Of a stretch of 64,000 nucleotides of DNA, positions 20,796-30,390 are shown in pieces. Under the pieces are notes generated by a model. It was given only the letters and a program-made list of their open reading frames with translations, did no database searches and was not told the origin of the DNA. Each line of letters begins with the position of its first letter. Within the stretch, counting starts at the first letter, position 1. This DNA comes from Anastrepha obliqua (taxonomy: Eukaryota; Arthropoda; Insecta; Diptera; Tephritidae). The stretch spans positions 41,328,001 to 41,392,000 of the forward strand of contig NC_072895.1 of the NCBI RefSeq assembly GCF_027943255.1, written 5' to 3'. The translations under genes were made by a program, and so were the position numbers.

Positions 20796-22179
20796 AAATG
20801 CCCCGTGCCCTGAGAGCAATTGATTTAGGTGGTAGTTTGTTCACCATGGTTCCTTCCCAACCACGTCGTATTGAGTATTAACTCATTAGTCAATCTACCC
20901 TTAAGTGATCTGTTTCACGGGTCTTGCTAATGGAAGATCAAACGACCGCTTTCTTTTGCTGCAATCTCTTTATGCCTTGCTCTACCGTCATGCCGCCTAC
21001 CAAAGGACCGAGCTGACTACCCTACTATATAGGATTATTTTGCTTTGGCTAAGTCCACATTTGTTTGGCACTATTCGTGGATTTTGAATTGATAGCCAAC
21101 TAATTATTTGGGGGCTAATGAATGCCCAATTTTACCCCTTAAATAATAATTTTCTTCAGATGCCAGTCGCACAGTTTTTTCCTTGGGCCTTGTACCCAAG
21201 GATGATAAATAGTAACATTTGGTCAAAATTGTGAGAGTAACTTCGGCCGCCATGCCATCGAGGAGTTGGTCGCAGAATTTTGCAAGAATGATAGATTATC
21301 AGGTTCCCTCCTCTTTAAATATATAATGAAAAATAAAATTGTGAGGGGAACTTCGGCTACCACGTCACTTGAGAGATTCAGACGAGTTCTGTACGAATAT
21401 TTCACAAGTATTCACCCAATCAGTCGTTGTTCAGACGGCAACGAACTCTCATTGGTTGATGCTTGTATTGATATCACCAACACAATCATAGTTTTTTGTA
21501 AACACATCCAAGTGACATCAGCTGATTATGTCGAATTTGCTCAGAGCCAAATAACAGTCTGCTAAAGTGCACACTCCTAAAAATCTACTCACCATGCGTT
21601 CAAATGGCTGTGTTGATTTTTTTTTATACCACCAAAACAATCTCAGTTTTTTCATAAACAAATCAGATGATTTCTTCAAATTCGCTGAGAGCCGGTTAAC
21701 GGCTTCATGTTGTTCAAATCTTCTGAAATCTTTTCTCCATTCTTTGTACCCACTGGAGCATCAATTTACATGGGATGCTCTGTGAGGGCGTGTAATGAAA
21801 AAAATACGCTCTACCTCTTAAATGAGTGCGAAGGGTAATAGGTAATAGAGTAATAGTAAGATATTGATTTGATATTTTCTTCAAACTAATTCTTTTATTT
21901 TAATTTAATTTATTTTTCTTATTTTCAATTTATGAAATTTTACTAATAAAATAAGGATTTTGCTTTTGCCGCTGGCAAGTACGAGAGTAAGAAATAAACA
22001 AAAAATTTCTTTTTCTGATCGGAAATTTATCGAAAAGGGGTGCAGAATGCGTTCTACAGCCATCTACTACACCGAAATCGTGTCAAAAGGAGTACTCTTT
22101 TAATTTGGAAGATATTCCTTTTTTGATCAGTTCCTTCAAAATCATGTAAGAAGTAGTAGTTTCTCGCCATGAGTGATCA
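20796..22179. other. no gene recognised; local 38-bp duplication
   Basis: AAAATTGTGAGAGTAACTTCGGC (near 21227) recurs as AAAATTGTGAGGGGAACTTCGGC (near 21336) about 108 bp later, with similarity extending over about 38 bp. Two ORFs follow (99 codons at 21266-21565, 72 codons at 21567-21785) without recognisable domains. They could be part of an unrecognised transposon. Confidence 0.35.
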
Positions 22180-22353
22180 CATTCTATCGGTAAATAAGCT
22201 AATATGTTTTTTTTCTTTCGCCGTGTCCACGCGGCTGTCAATACAGAATGAAACAGGGCGAATCTGTTCTTTGTTTTCTACTGTACCGTGACAATCAAAA
22301 GCACAAACCGTGGTTCTTGTTCTAGTGCAACCACCTTTAATGAATCCGCCTTG
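22180..22353 (+). mobile_element. P-like MITE copy 3, left end lost
   Basis: Starts within the family at ATTCTATCGGTAAATAAGCT. It keeps CTTTCGCCGTGTCCACGCGG and CAACCACCTTTAATGAATCC, and ends GCCTTG at 22353. The left terminus CAAGGCGAAT is not found, so no target duplication can be read. It ends 245 bp upstream of micropeptide member D. Confidence 0.75.
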
Positions 22354-22597
22354 CTAGAATCCCACTTATACATAAATTAAATTCTCGAGCTATACCAAAA
22401 ATATTTATGCGTAGGCTTTGACAGTTTTGTTAGAAATTCGAAATTGTTTCTTGCCATAAAAAATAAATTTTTCTTAAAACTATTAAGCGCTTTTTGTATT
22501 CCGCAAATAATAAATTGCAGTGCATTTTCTTTCTGGCCACAAAAATTACAAAAATAAACTGAGTGCCGTCTGAGTAAAAGACTGAAGGGGTACAACG

Positions 22598-22672
22598 ATG
22601 ATCACCAGACTGATAATTTTTGCTTTTGGTGTGGCAGTGGGAGTTTTTGTCTTGCCTAAAATTTTAAGATGA
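22598..22672 (+). CDS. putative 24-aa single-pass membrane micropeptide (family member D)
   Basis: ATG at 22598 (A at -3, context ACGATGATC) opens 24 codons ending in TGA. MITRLIIFAFGVAVGVFVLP is followed by KILR. Membrane segment about residues 4-19, with G-V-A-V-G inside and a basic C-terminus. It is closest to the member at 27676 (both begin MIT...RLIIF). AATAAA at 22690 is only 18 bp after the stop, with another at 22706, so the transcript would have an extremely short 3' UTR. About 190 bp upstream lies GCGTAGGCTTTGACAG, which is echoed upstream of the member at 29072. The function is unknown. Confidence 0.65.
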   Translation: MITRLIIFAFGVAVGVFVLPKILR

Positions 22673-23074
22673 AATTGATGTCGAAGTAAAATAAATGATA
22701 TTTTGAATAAATTAAAAAAAATGGTTTGTTACATTTTATAGGACATTTAACTAAGAAAGACTCGATTAAATTGGACAAATTAATTCTGAAGTCTTTCATC
22801 GCTTTTGTAGTTTCTGTCCATTTCTAACTGACTGTCGATCACGATATCAATCCAACGGTTTTATAATTAGACAATCGCATATTCGCGATCGTTTTTTTTT
22901 TTAATTTTTATTGCTTCAAACCTACGCATTACAGTAATTTTGACTCCAATTTGTTGGTTATTTCTTGCACTTTATTGTACCTGCGAAATTTAAATTCGTG
23001 CCAATTCATTCAACCGTCAAACTGAAAGAAATTAGCCGGGACACGATTTTCCACACCAATCAATTAATCGTACA

Positions 23075-23224
23075 ATGAAATTCTTTTTCGAAGAATGTGG
23101 GTTACCATTGCAACTAGTGTTTTGTGGTATATCCTTCGCAGTGTTAACTATGATACTTACAATTTTTTTGGCATTGATTCTAACAATTTTTGACAAAAAC
23201 AGATTTTCTTCACTAAATCGTTAG
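23075..23224 (+). CDS. putative 49-aa hydrophobic small protein
   Basis: ATG at 23075 (context ACAATGA, A at -3) opens 49 codons ending in TAG. MKFFFEECGLPLQ is followed by a long hydrophobic run (LVFCGISFAVLTMILTI, then FLALILTIF) and a polar tail DKNRFSSLNR. That is one long or two short membrane segments. LVFCGISFAVL vaguely recalls IVFCAGTFIGVLL of member C, but G-x3-G is not preserved. It could be a longer relative of the micropeptides, an unrelated small membrane protein, or a chance ORF. Confidence 0.3.
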   Translation: MKFFFEECGLPLQLVFCGISFAVLTMILTIFLALILTIFDKNRFSSLNR

Positions 23225-23457
23225 GCTTTGTTTTCAGGCCAAGATATTGTAGCACGATTCTGATACCCTACTCTCTACTGTGTCTCAAGCAATCTCAATA
23301 ACATTTAAGTGAGGGGTTATTAAGTAGGTAGCTGGTTCAGTACTTTTGGGTAATTTTGACTGCTGAAGTATGCGAAAAAAGTGTTTCAAGCATCTACGCG
23401 ATTTCTAAGCCTTCAAACTTGCACTTTATTGTAATAATATTTAATGGACTATTAGTT

Positions 23458-23752
23458 TTAGGCAGTTCTATTGAAGGTGGTATCGGTCAGAGGATCGATT
23501 AGTTATCTTGTCAGCTGATTTTAATTTTTTTTTTCGTTCGCCGTGTCCATTCAGATGTCAGCATAAAATTAAATGACGAAAAGCCGTTCCTTCCGCACTA
23601 TCGTCGTATGCTTCTAGCCCCTCCTTAATGCTGGCTGTGCAACTTTTTATTTTCTACCTTTTCCTTTTATTTTCTACGTTTTTCTCATGACAGTCCAATG
23701 TACAAAACGATGTTAATGGTCTAGTGCCACCACCTTTAATGAATGCGCCGTG
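23458..23752 (+). mobile_element. P-like MITE copy 4, about 295 bp
   Basis: The left end is diverged (TTAGGCAGTTCTATTGAAGG then TGGTATCGGT). Internal landmarks TTGTCAGCTGATTTT and GTTCGCCGTGTCCATTC are followed by a longer middle than in other copies, and the right end is GTGCCACCACCTTTAATGAA then TGCGCCGTG. A target duplication is no longer readable. Confidence 0.75.
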
Positions 23753-24740
23753 TATCAAACTTACATAGACCTTTTTTTTTAATTCTGAAGAAACAAATTT
23801 AAATTCTAATGAAAATTTGTGGAATTTTTTTTGGAATTTACGCACAGCTTTAATTTACATATATGGTTTTTGTAGAAAAATTTATGATAATATATTTTCA
23901 CAAAAAAAATATTAGAATTGAATGAGGAGCAATTATGAAGTATCTGCATGCAGTACAGTAGGGGCCTTGCTACGAAATTATAAAACAAGCTTTCGCTTGA
24001 CTTAAATTGGTATTTATTATACTTTTTATTGACAAATAGATTCTGTCCGTTTGGTTACTGCGCAGTTTAAAGACTAGCGTAGTTTTCCCTTTTTTTGTGT
24101 CACTTGTCTACCCTTCATTTGTCAGTGTTGCCTGTCATTTACACGCCAGCTAATACGACCATTAGCTCAGTAGTTTCGCCCGGTTCGGGTTATCCTTACA
24201 TAAGTTATCTCAATTACTGTAGTGCAAACTAGTTTGAGTAGAAGATTTATGTATTTCGATTTGCGCTTTTGCTTATAGAACAGAATCGAATATAACTTCA
24301 GAAATGCTATAGAGTATTTCATAATTAAATGCAAGTAGCTTGGTTTTATGGCATTTGCAAATTACCATAGCAATCATAATTTACATATGCCATGAAGCCA
24401 GAGAATTTGCACTTTACTCTGAGAGTGAATATGAATAAATTGAAAATAAATAAATATTTCGGCCTCAATATTCTGAGGAAATAAATCATTTGCCGCATTC
24501 TGGACATAAAATATTTCTTTACTGTCATTAGAATTGACAAACTAACCACTAAATTAAGGTTGTAACCACATAAAGTAATTTTTTTTTTATGTACAAAGTG
24601 TTAACGAGAGAATTTATTGCTTAATTAGCTGGTGCCCGCGGTTTTACTGGCACATAAAATGATTTAATAAAACTTATCGGTACCTCAGATGTATAAACCA
24701 ATTGAGCTACTTAAAAAAAAAAATAAGCATAAATAAATAG
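23753..24740. other. no gene recognised
   Basis: AT-rich sequence with short ORFs of 60-67 codons on the minus strand that have no recognisable features. I searched here for further F-x2-G-x3-G ORFs and saw none. Confidence 0.4.
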
Positions 24741-24836
24741 TTGGCGCGTACACTTCTATTGGGTGTTTGGTCGAGTTCCTCCTCCTAATTGTGGCGTACA
24801 TCTTGATGTTGTTCCACAAATGAAGGGAACTACATA
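24741..24836 (-). mobile_element. SINE tail-side fragment
   Basis: TTGGCGCGTACACTTCTATT, GGTGTTTGGTCGAG and CTTGATGTTGTTCCACAAAT match the 3' half of the SINE family in minus orientation. Similarity stops after GAAGGGAACTAC, so the head is absent. The following stretch to 25130 holds an unrecognised 65-codon ORF that is open on both strands. Confidence 0.8.
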
Positions 24837-25401
24837 ACCGCGGTAAAACAATGTATAACTGACCTTAGTGGAAGCAGGCGGACGTAGAATATACCTGTTT
24901 TTGTAGGTGTGTCCTTATGCCGTATTAACCCATTTTCTACCGCCGCAGTCTGTCCTGGTGCATCCGGAAGACCTATCGGTCTGAAAATTTGCAAAGGTGA
25001 TCAGGAGTCCTTTAATACCAACCATACAAAATTTCACGCAATTATCTACATGGAATCTATTACCGGTAGAAGATGGGTAATTACAATGCGTTATTTGTTG
25101 CATTAACTGTAATTCAGGGAATGTAAACAGACACTCCCTTGCGGCAATCAGTCAAGGTAGTTGCTTTAATTATAGTAAATTGAGTATTTAACACACAATC
25201 TTGTGCCCTTGCATAACCTAGAATATTCTTAATTTCCAAAATTGATTTTCACCTAAAACATTTGCGGAAAAGTTTCAAAGTTGCACAGGTGATGTGATGA
25301 AATAAATTTCTAAAATTGAACGTGGGCTCACCGAAGGCTTATAAAAAAGACACTTAATATAAACACAAATATGGCAATTTTCAAACGTTTTGTTTTAAAA
25401 A

Positions 25402-26730
25402 ATAAGTGGCAACGCTTTGCAACAAATATTTTTAAATTATTATAAAATGTTCTCAATTATAGGTAATTTTCGTGATACCAACATCCTAAGACTTAATTCA
25501 TCTTTAATGTTGCTTAACATTTCCAACATAAGTGATAGGTGGCAACTCCATGCAAAAATAGTTTCATTTAAGGCTTTGTTCATTGCGCGATACCTAATCC
25601 TAAGACTTTATTCATCATTGCTGTTATTTAACACTTCCCTATTTAGTGATAGGTGGCAACGCCATACAAAAATAGTTTCATTTAAAACTTTGTTCATTGA
25701 GCGATACCTAATCCTAAAACTTTATTCATCATTACTGTTATTTAACACTTCCCTCTTTAGTGATAGGTGGCAACGCCAAACAAAAATAGTTTCATTGCGC
25801 GATACCTAATCCTAAGACTTTATTCATCTTTACTGTTATTTAACACTTCCCTCTTTAGTGATAGGTGGCAACGCCATAAAAAATAATTTATTACACAGGT
25901 TCGTTCATTGCGTGACACCCACACCTTAAGACTTAATGGGAGCGTGTCATTATTCTGTATTACAAAATTCTGGGTGGCCAAAATTCTGTAAATTGCAAAA
26001 AAATTCTGCTTTTTTAAAATTCTGCTTTTTAAAATTCTGTTTTCTAAAATTCTGCTTTTTCAAAATTCCGCATGTTTAATGCGAACAATTCTGCTTTATT
26101 CAAGTTTTGTGATTTTCGTCATACAAGAAGTAACAAAATAAACATTTATTCCATAAATATACATATGCATATGTTTAAGCGATAACAATATTTTAGTTTA
26201 GCCAATTACAATATTTTTTGGAATTCTTTTTAAATATGTAGTGTGACTTAATTCATTTGATGAGGGTTATTTTTTTGAAGCGCGGTCGAAGGCCGCCCAC
26301 GCGAAAAGAAGTTCTACGCAAAAATACTGTAGATTCTATCGAAACTGAAGAAAAAATTATTATTATTATTATTATTTTTTATTTAATATCTCGAATAATA
26401 ATAAAAAAAAAAATAATAATAATAAATTAAATAATTACATTACCTCTTTAACATTGTTAACATTATATTTTAATACAGAATTTTGAAAGCAGAATTTTAG
26501 AAAGCAGAATTTTAAAAAAGCAGAATTTTAAAAAAGCAGAATTTTAAGAAGCAGAATTTTAAAAAGCAGAATTTTGTTTTTAGAATTTTGTAATATACAT
26601 ACAGAATTTCGACACCAACCCGACTTAATTCATATATATTGCTATTTAATATTATATTTCCAACTTAAGTGGTAGGTGGCAACGACATACAAAAACTAAT
26701 TTCGATTAAACATATATTGTTTTGAACATA
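25402..26730. repeat. 114-bp tandem array, about 6 units, broken by insertions
   Basis: Units begin TGATAGGTGGCAACGCCATA at 25533, 25647, 25761 (shortened to 98 bp) and 25859. A diverged leading unit starts near 25402, and a last unit starts at 26671 after the foldback element. The fifth unit is split by the insertion at 25938-26621. The sixth ends at the DD41D mariner at 26731. The 114-bp period equals 38 codons and keeps a 130-codon frame open at 25417-25809, which I consider incidental. Confidence 0.9.
25938..26621. mobile_element. foldback-like DNA element, 684 bp, 8-bp target duplication
   Basis: The ends are inverted: GGGAGCGTGTCATTATTCTG on the left and GGGTTGGTGTCGAAATTCTG on the right (opposite strand). 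The octamer GACTTAAT is duplicated at 25930-25937 and 26622-26629. Inside each arm, AAAATTCTGCTTTT-type units repeat in inverted clusters (about 5 on the left, 7 on the right), giving a long imperfect hairpin. The centre has an (ATT)n/(AAT)n stretch. No transposase is seen; KRGRRPPTRKEVLRKNTVDS near 26279 may be a chance or captured frame. The 8-bp duplication suggests mobilisation by a hAT- or P-type enzyme. Confidence 0.8.
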
Positions 26731-27451
26731 TAGGGTGGGCCATGTAAAATTTTCTTTTTGAATCGGCTATAAAAGTAACCATTATTTTTTCAAACGTTTT
26801 TTTGTATTTTGAAGATTGAACATTGTCATTTATGAATGAAAAATAATATCGTTCAAATGACTGCCACGACTGGCTTTACAGTAGGCCATTCGATCAACCC
26901 AATTTTTAATCACATTTTCGATTATTTGGGCTCCAATTTCACGAATGGCAACTTCGATTTCGTGTTTTAAAGAATCAATCGTCTCTGGATGGCTCGCATA
27001 GCATTTGTCCTTAACGGCTCCCCACAAAAAATAGTCCAACGGGCTTAAATCACAGCTCCGAGGCGACCAATTGATATCGGAATTTCGGCTGATTATTCGG
27101 TTTTCAAAAACGGTAGCCAAAAGTTCGAGGGTAACTTTGACAGTGTGACAAGTTGCACCGTCCTGTTGAAACAAAATGTCGTCCATGTCATCCTCTTCAA
27201 TTTTTGGAAACAAAAACTCATTGAGCATGTCACGGTAACGCTCGCCATTTACTGTAACCGAGAAAGAACAAGAAGACTCACCACTTTGGAAATAGGTTTT
27301 CAATATTTCCCAATTTTGTTCAAGCGTATAGCGTCCCATTTCGTAAATGTCAAACCTTTAAGTAAATTATGAACACATTTGACATGTCATTTAAGTTACC
27401 ATTCTCAAAAAAATAGGTGGTTCAAAAAGCAAACGCTATATGGCCCACCCT
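26731..27451 (-). mobile_element. DD41D (rosa-like) mariner, internally deleted, 721 bp
   Basis: Ends TAGGGTGGGCCATGTA (left) and CAGGGTGGGCCATATA (right, opposite strand), flanked by TA at 26729-26730 and 27452-27453. The gene inside lacks its middle. It inserted into the last unit of the 114-bp tandem array. A second, differently deleted copy is at 58599-59340. Confidence 0.85.
26830..27339 (-). pseudogene. DD41D mariner transposase lacking HTH region and first catalytic Asp
   Basis: A 169-codon open frame starts MGRYTLEQNWEILKTYFQSG and then jumps, after a short pyrimidine-rich filler, to [12 protein letters not shown]. The C-terminal half is intact: DDILFQQDGATCHT contains the second catalytic Asp, and SPRSCDLSPLDYFLWG the third. 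Exactly 41 residues lie between these two aspartates, as in the rosa/DD41D group. The end NWVDRMAYCKASRGSHLNDI is the family's terminus. The helix-turn-helix domains and the segment with the first Asp are deleted. It cannot be active, although the frame remains open. Confidence 0.85.
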
Positions 27452-27675
27452 GTATATGGTTTTTCCCACTATTCTGTGCTATTATAAATTAAAGTAACAC
27501 CTGATTTTTGAGTTCAAAATTGACAAAAAATATATTTATGAATTTGTAATATTGAAAATCTGCCTTTAAAAAAACTAAATATTTTAATTTTTTTTTCGTT
27601 TGCTTACTCTCTCAACCAAACAAATTTCCCGACACCAGCAATATTCTACAATCAAATCGCTTACACACGAACGGC

Positions 27676-27747
27676 ATGATCACGGATCGACTAATAATAT
27701 TTATTTTTGGTGTTGTTGTTGGTTACTTTGTGGTACCACGATTGTAA
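27676..27747 (+). CDS. putative 23-aa single-pass membrane micropeptide (family member E)
   Basis: ATG at 27676 (G at -3) opens 23 codons ending in TAA. MITDRLIIFIFGVVVGYFVV is followed by PRL. It pairs closely with member D: MIT-[D]-RLIIF, then F-G-V-x-V-G-x-F-V-x-P-[KR]. One membrane helix is expected at about residues 6-20, with G-V-V-V-G inside. AATAAA at 27777 and 27781 lies about 30 bp after the stop. It lies 223 bp downstream of the DD41D mariner. The overlapping 61-codon frame at 27600-27785 is a shadow. Role unknown. Confidence 0.65.
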   Translation: MITDRLIIFIFGVVVGYFVVPRL

Positions 27748-27959
27748 TGAATGGACTGAAATGTGTGCAAGCAAATAATAAATAAAATAATAAAAATGCA
27801 TTAAGTCTATACATATAAATAGTACATAATTGTGAAATATTCCATGACTTCATTCATTAGTGATATGCTTTACGTACGCCTATTGGAACACACTGAGCGC
27901 GCCCGAGTTTAATGGAGCTGGAAAATATTGAGCAAAAATCTGCGTTTCTTACAAAGAGG

Positions 27960-28055
27960 CGTACAATTTAGGTAGAGAAAGAGAGATAAAGAGAAAAGAG
28001 AGAGAGCGAGAACGAAAGAAGAAAGGGAGGGAAGGATGAGAGAGGAGAAATTGAA
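27960..28055. repeat. purine-rich (GA)n-type tract
   Basis: Almost pure A/G for nearly 100 bases (GAGAAAGAGAGATAAAGAG and similar). It is simple sequence without coding content. Confidence 0.9.
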
Positions 28056-28109
28056 ATACTCACTATGTAGAGATTAAAAGGGTGGCGCTTATCGTGGTAC
28101 AGTTACTTT

Positions 28110-28320
28110 CAAGGCGTATCTATAGAAGGTGGTGTGATTAGAGTAGTTGATTGCTTGTTCACCTCGTCTTTAATTTTAAAATGTCAGTAAAGCGGAATGA
28201 CAGAAAGTGGTTTTTGTGGTGTGAATGTGCGACAAACTAATTTTATGCATTTTTCACTCATTCCATTATTCTATTATTTTCCCTTACAATTAATTCTACT
28301 ACCTTGATAGATTGGCTTTG
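28110..28320. mobile_element. P-like MITE copy 5, 211 bp, perfect 8-bp duplication
   Basis: Left CAAGGCGTATCTATAGAAGG and right (opposite strand) CAAAGCCAATCTATCAAGG are inverted termini. GTTACTTT is duplicated at 28102-28109 and 28321-28328. The right end is more like the family's left end than its right end, and the interior differs from the other copies, so this may be a subfamily with a symmetrical terminus. Confidence 0.8.
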
Positions 28321-28609
28321 GTTACTTTGCTCTCAACAAATATGACATTATCAGCTGATTTTCTTGACATCGCCTTTGGACGATTGGTGATCGATATAAG
28401 CAGATTGCCATATTCGTAACTTGATTTAGCATTTTGTTTGTTTTCTAGCCAAACTTAAATCCAATATTTTCCCATTTTGGTTTTAAAAAAGCACTAATTT
28501 TATTGCGAAGAGCAAAGGGTTGGCAACACTGCACAACTACACTAATGTGACGTCACACACTCTCTGATGAGTGCAATCTTGTTTTTCATTATTGTGAAAT
28601 ACTTATAAT

Positions 28610-28807
28610 CAAGGCGAATCTATAACTATCAGTAAATCAGCTGATTTGTTTTTTTTTTCTTTCGCCGTATTCATGTGGCTGTCAGCACAGATTGAAACAA
28701 GGAAAATCATTGTTTGTTTTCTACTCTGCAAATACTTTACTATGACCACTAAACGTACAAAACATTGTCCTTGGTGTAGTGCCACCACCTTTAATGAGTG
28801 CGCCTTG
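28610..28807 (+). mobile_element. P-like MITE copy 6, 198 bp, perfect 8-bp duplication
   Basis: Starts CAAGGCGAATCTATAACTAT and ends GAGTGCGCCTTG. CTTATAAT is duplicated at 28602-28609 and 28808-28815. The internal AATCAGCTGATTTG, CTTTCGCCGTATTCATGTGG, AACGTACAAAACATTG and GTGCCACCACCTTTAATG are the best-preserved landmarks of the family and make this the reference copy. It lies 264 bp upstream of micropeptide member F. Confidence 0.9.
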
Positions 28808-29071
28808 CTTATAATTATTCTAAAGAAAGATATACACAAAAATTACTGTCTTGATTTTTTCGAGTTCACGAATCCTTCATGTAGGCTTTGCATTTGAAAT
28901 GTAAAAAATATTAATTTAAAAGGCGGAAGTTGAAATTTTTAATTATTTTGATACGGAAAAATTTTAAGCAGTTTTTTCGCTTTGAAATCAGTGGGTGTGA
29001 AAATTGTAAAGATTATCTTCATCACTTCGCTGGGCCTGCACCTGAAGATTGCACGCATTTGTATTTGAGGC

Positions 29072-29137
29072 ATGGATAGAATAATCTTATTCAGTCTTGG
29101 CGTCTTAATTGGTTATTATGTTTTAAGAAAGATGTAA
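29072..29137 (+). CDS. putative 21-aa single-pass membrane micropeptide (family member F)
   Basis: ATG at 29072 (G at -3) opens 21 codons ending in TAA. MDRIILFSLGVLIGYYVLRK is followed by a final Met. The core F-S-L-G-V-L-I-G-Y-Y-V-L aligns with all other members, and the tail is basic (RK). AATAAA occurs at 29287, a longer 3' UTR than in D and E. Upstream, TCGAGTTCAC...CATGTAGGCTTTG (about 28860-28889) parallels TCGAGCTATAC...GCGTAGGCTTTG upstream of D at the same distance from a P-like MITE end. This suggests that a segment including promoter and MITE was duplicated. The role is unknown. Confidence 0.6.
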   Translation: MDRIILFSLGVLIGYYVLRKM

Positions 29138-30174
29138 ATTGTGAACTGTTCTTTAAAAAAAAACGTGTGTTAACTATTGAGGCCAGTAGTATGTTTGGAA
29201 TGAAATGTATATATGTAAATACATATGTATATGTATGTACATACATATGTATTTAAAGATACATATGTGGGTATATTAGAGGAACAATAAATAAAATTTC
29301 ACTGTGAGAAGTCGTAAGACGGCTTTTGTTTGATTGAGGAAAACAAGATGATACGATAGGTTAAATTAAATGGATCACAAAGCTATTTATATTGGATTCC
29401 TGATGAACAAATGAACTATATTCCGTCATTCTACGTATGTAGCTATTCCAAATTTAACATTACAAGCTTCCACAACATGGTTGCCGTAGCAGCATAACCA
29501 TTTCACATGTACGGGTAAGGCAGCTATAGTGACGGTCTTTGGTGGGATATAAATCCGAGTCATTTCGCCAATATTGCCTTTGCTTCCCTTGAAATTTTAC
29601 ACTTGAGCTCAAACCAACGGAAATGTATTTAGAAAATATTTGACTTTTTCCACAGAAGTTGTGTTGATGGCAAAAATCAAAAAAGGTCCTAACAAGGGGC
29701 TTTAAGGCGTTATAGTTAGAAAGCCGAAAAAAAGTGAATTTTCCAGAATTTTTTTTGAGATTGATTAAATTTATTGATGTAAAAATTTGTACACATATTG
29801 TTATCTTTTAGCTTTGATTTCGGACTTAGTATTAGTAAAAATATTTATTTAGAAAGGAGCTACAGCTGATCTCCGGGAGCTCCTCTCAAAAAAGAAGTTT
29901 TGGGGTGACCACTATATCTCTGAACTGGACCCTCTGAAATTAAAAAACCAAACAGATTTCGATAAAGTAATGCCAAATCTCGTAATTAATAGAAGGAATA
30001 AGCAAAATAATTTTGTTTGACGAAATGGCGGTTTCTCAAAGAAAACAAATCGATTTTTGACCAAAATTTCGGCCTTAAACTGTTTATAAAAGAAAAATTG
30101 TATCGGTGAGAAAAGATCTTCGTTTCATTATATATATACATATATATATATAATATATAACTATATAGGTATAA
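29138..30174. other. no gene recognised
   Basis: An ACATATGTATATGTATGTAC tract lies at 29220-29255 and an (AT)n tract at 30128-30165. A block at about 29650-29860 (AAGGCGTTATAGTTAGAAAG then CCGAAAAAAAGTGAATTTTC) has the look of a dispersed repeat, but its ends cannot be defined here. Confidence 0.4.
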
Positions 30175-30390
30175 TTTTTGCGTACACCCTTCTGTTAGGT
30201 GTTTGGCCGAGCTCCTCCTCCTATTTGTGGCGTGCGTCTTGATGTTGTTCCACAAATGGAGGGACCTACAGTTTCAAGCCGACTCCGAACGGCAGTGATT
30301 TTTATGAGGAGCTTTTTCATGGCAGAAATATACTCGGAGGTTTGCCATTGCCTGCCGAAAGGCGACCGCTATTAGCAAAAACTTTACTTT
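30175..30390 (-). mobile_element. SINE copy, head-truncated
   Basis: TGCGTACACCCTTCTGTTAG to GCCATTGCCTGCCGAAAGGC and GACCGCTATTAG follow the SINE consensus closely in minus orientation. The tRNA-like head is missing. The A/T tail of the copy is the (AT)n tract at 30128-30165. Confidence 0.85.

Noticed and set aside
20905..21785. ORFs of 60-99 codons near a local duplication
   Set aside because: No recognisable protein similarity; the duplicated 38 bp points to repetitive DNA.
25417..25809. 130-codon ORF across the 114-bp array
   Set aside because: The period of 114 is a multiple of three; other units outside the frame carry stops and indels.
25938..26621. CRISPR-like array of short repeats
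   Set aside because: AATTCTGC units are inverted between arms, have no unique spacers of constant length, and sit in a TIR element with a target duplication in a eukaryotic genome.
27600..27785. 61-codon ORF overlapping micropeptide E
   Set aside because: Different frame, no motif; the 23-codon frame has the family pattern.
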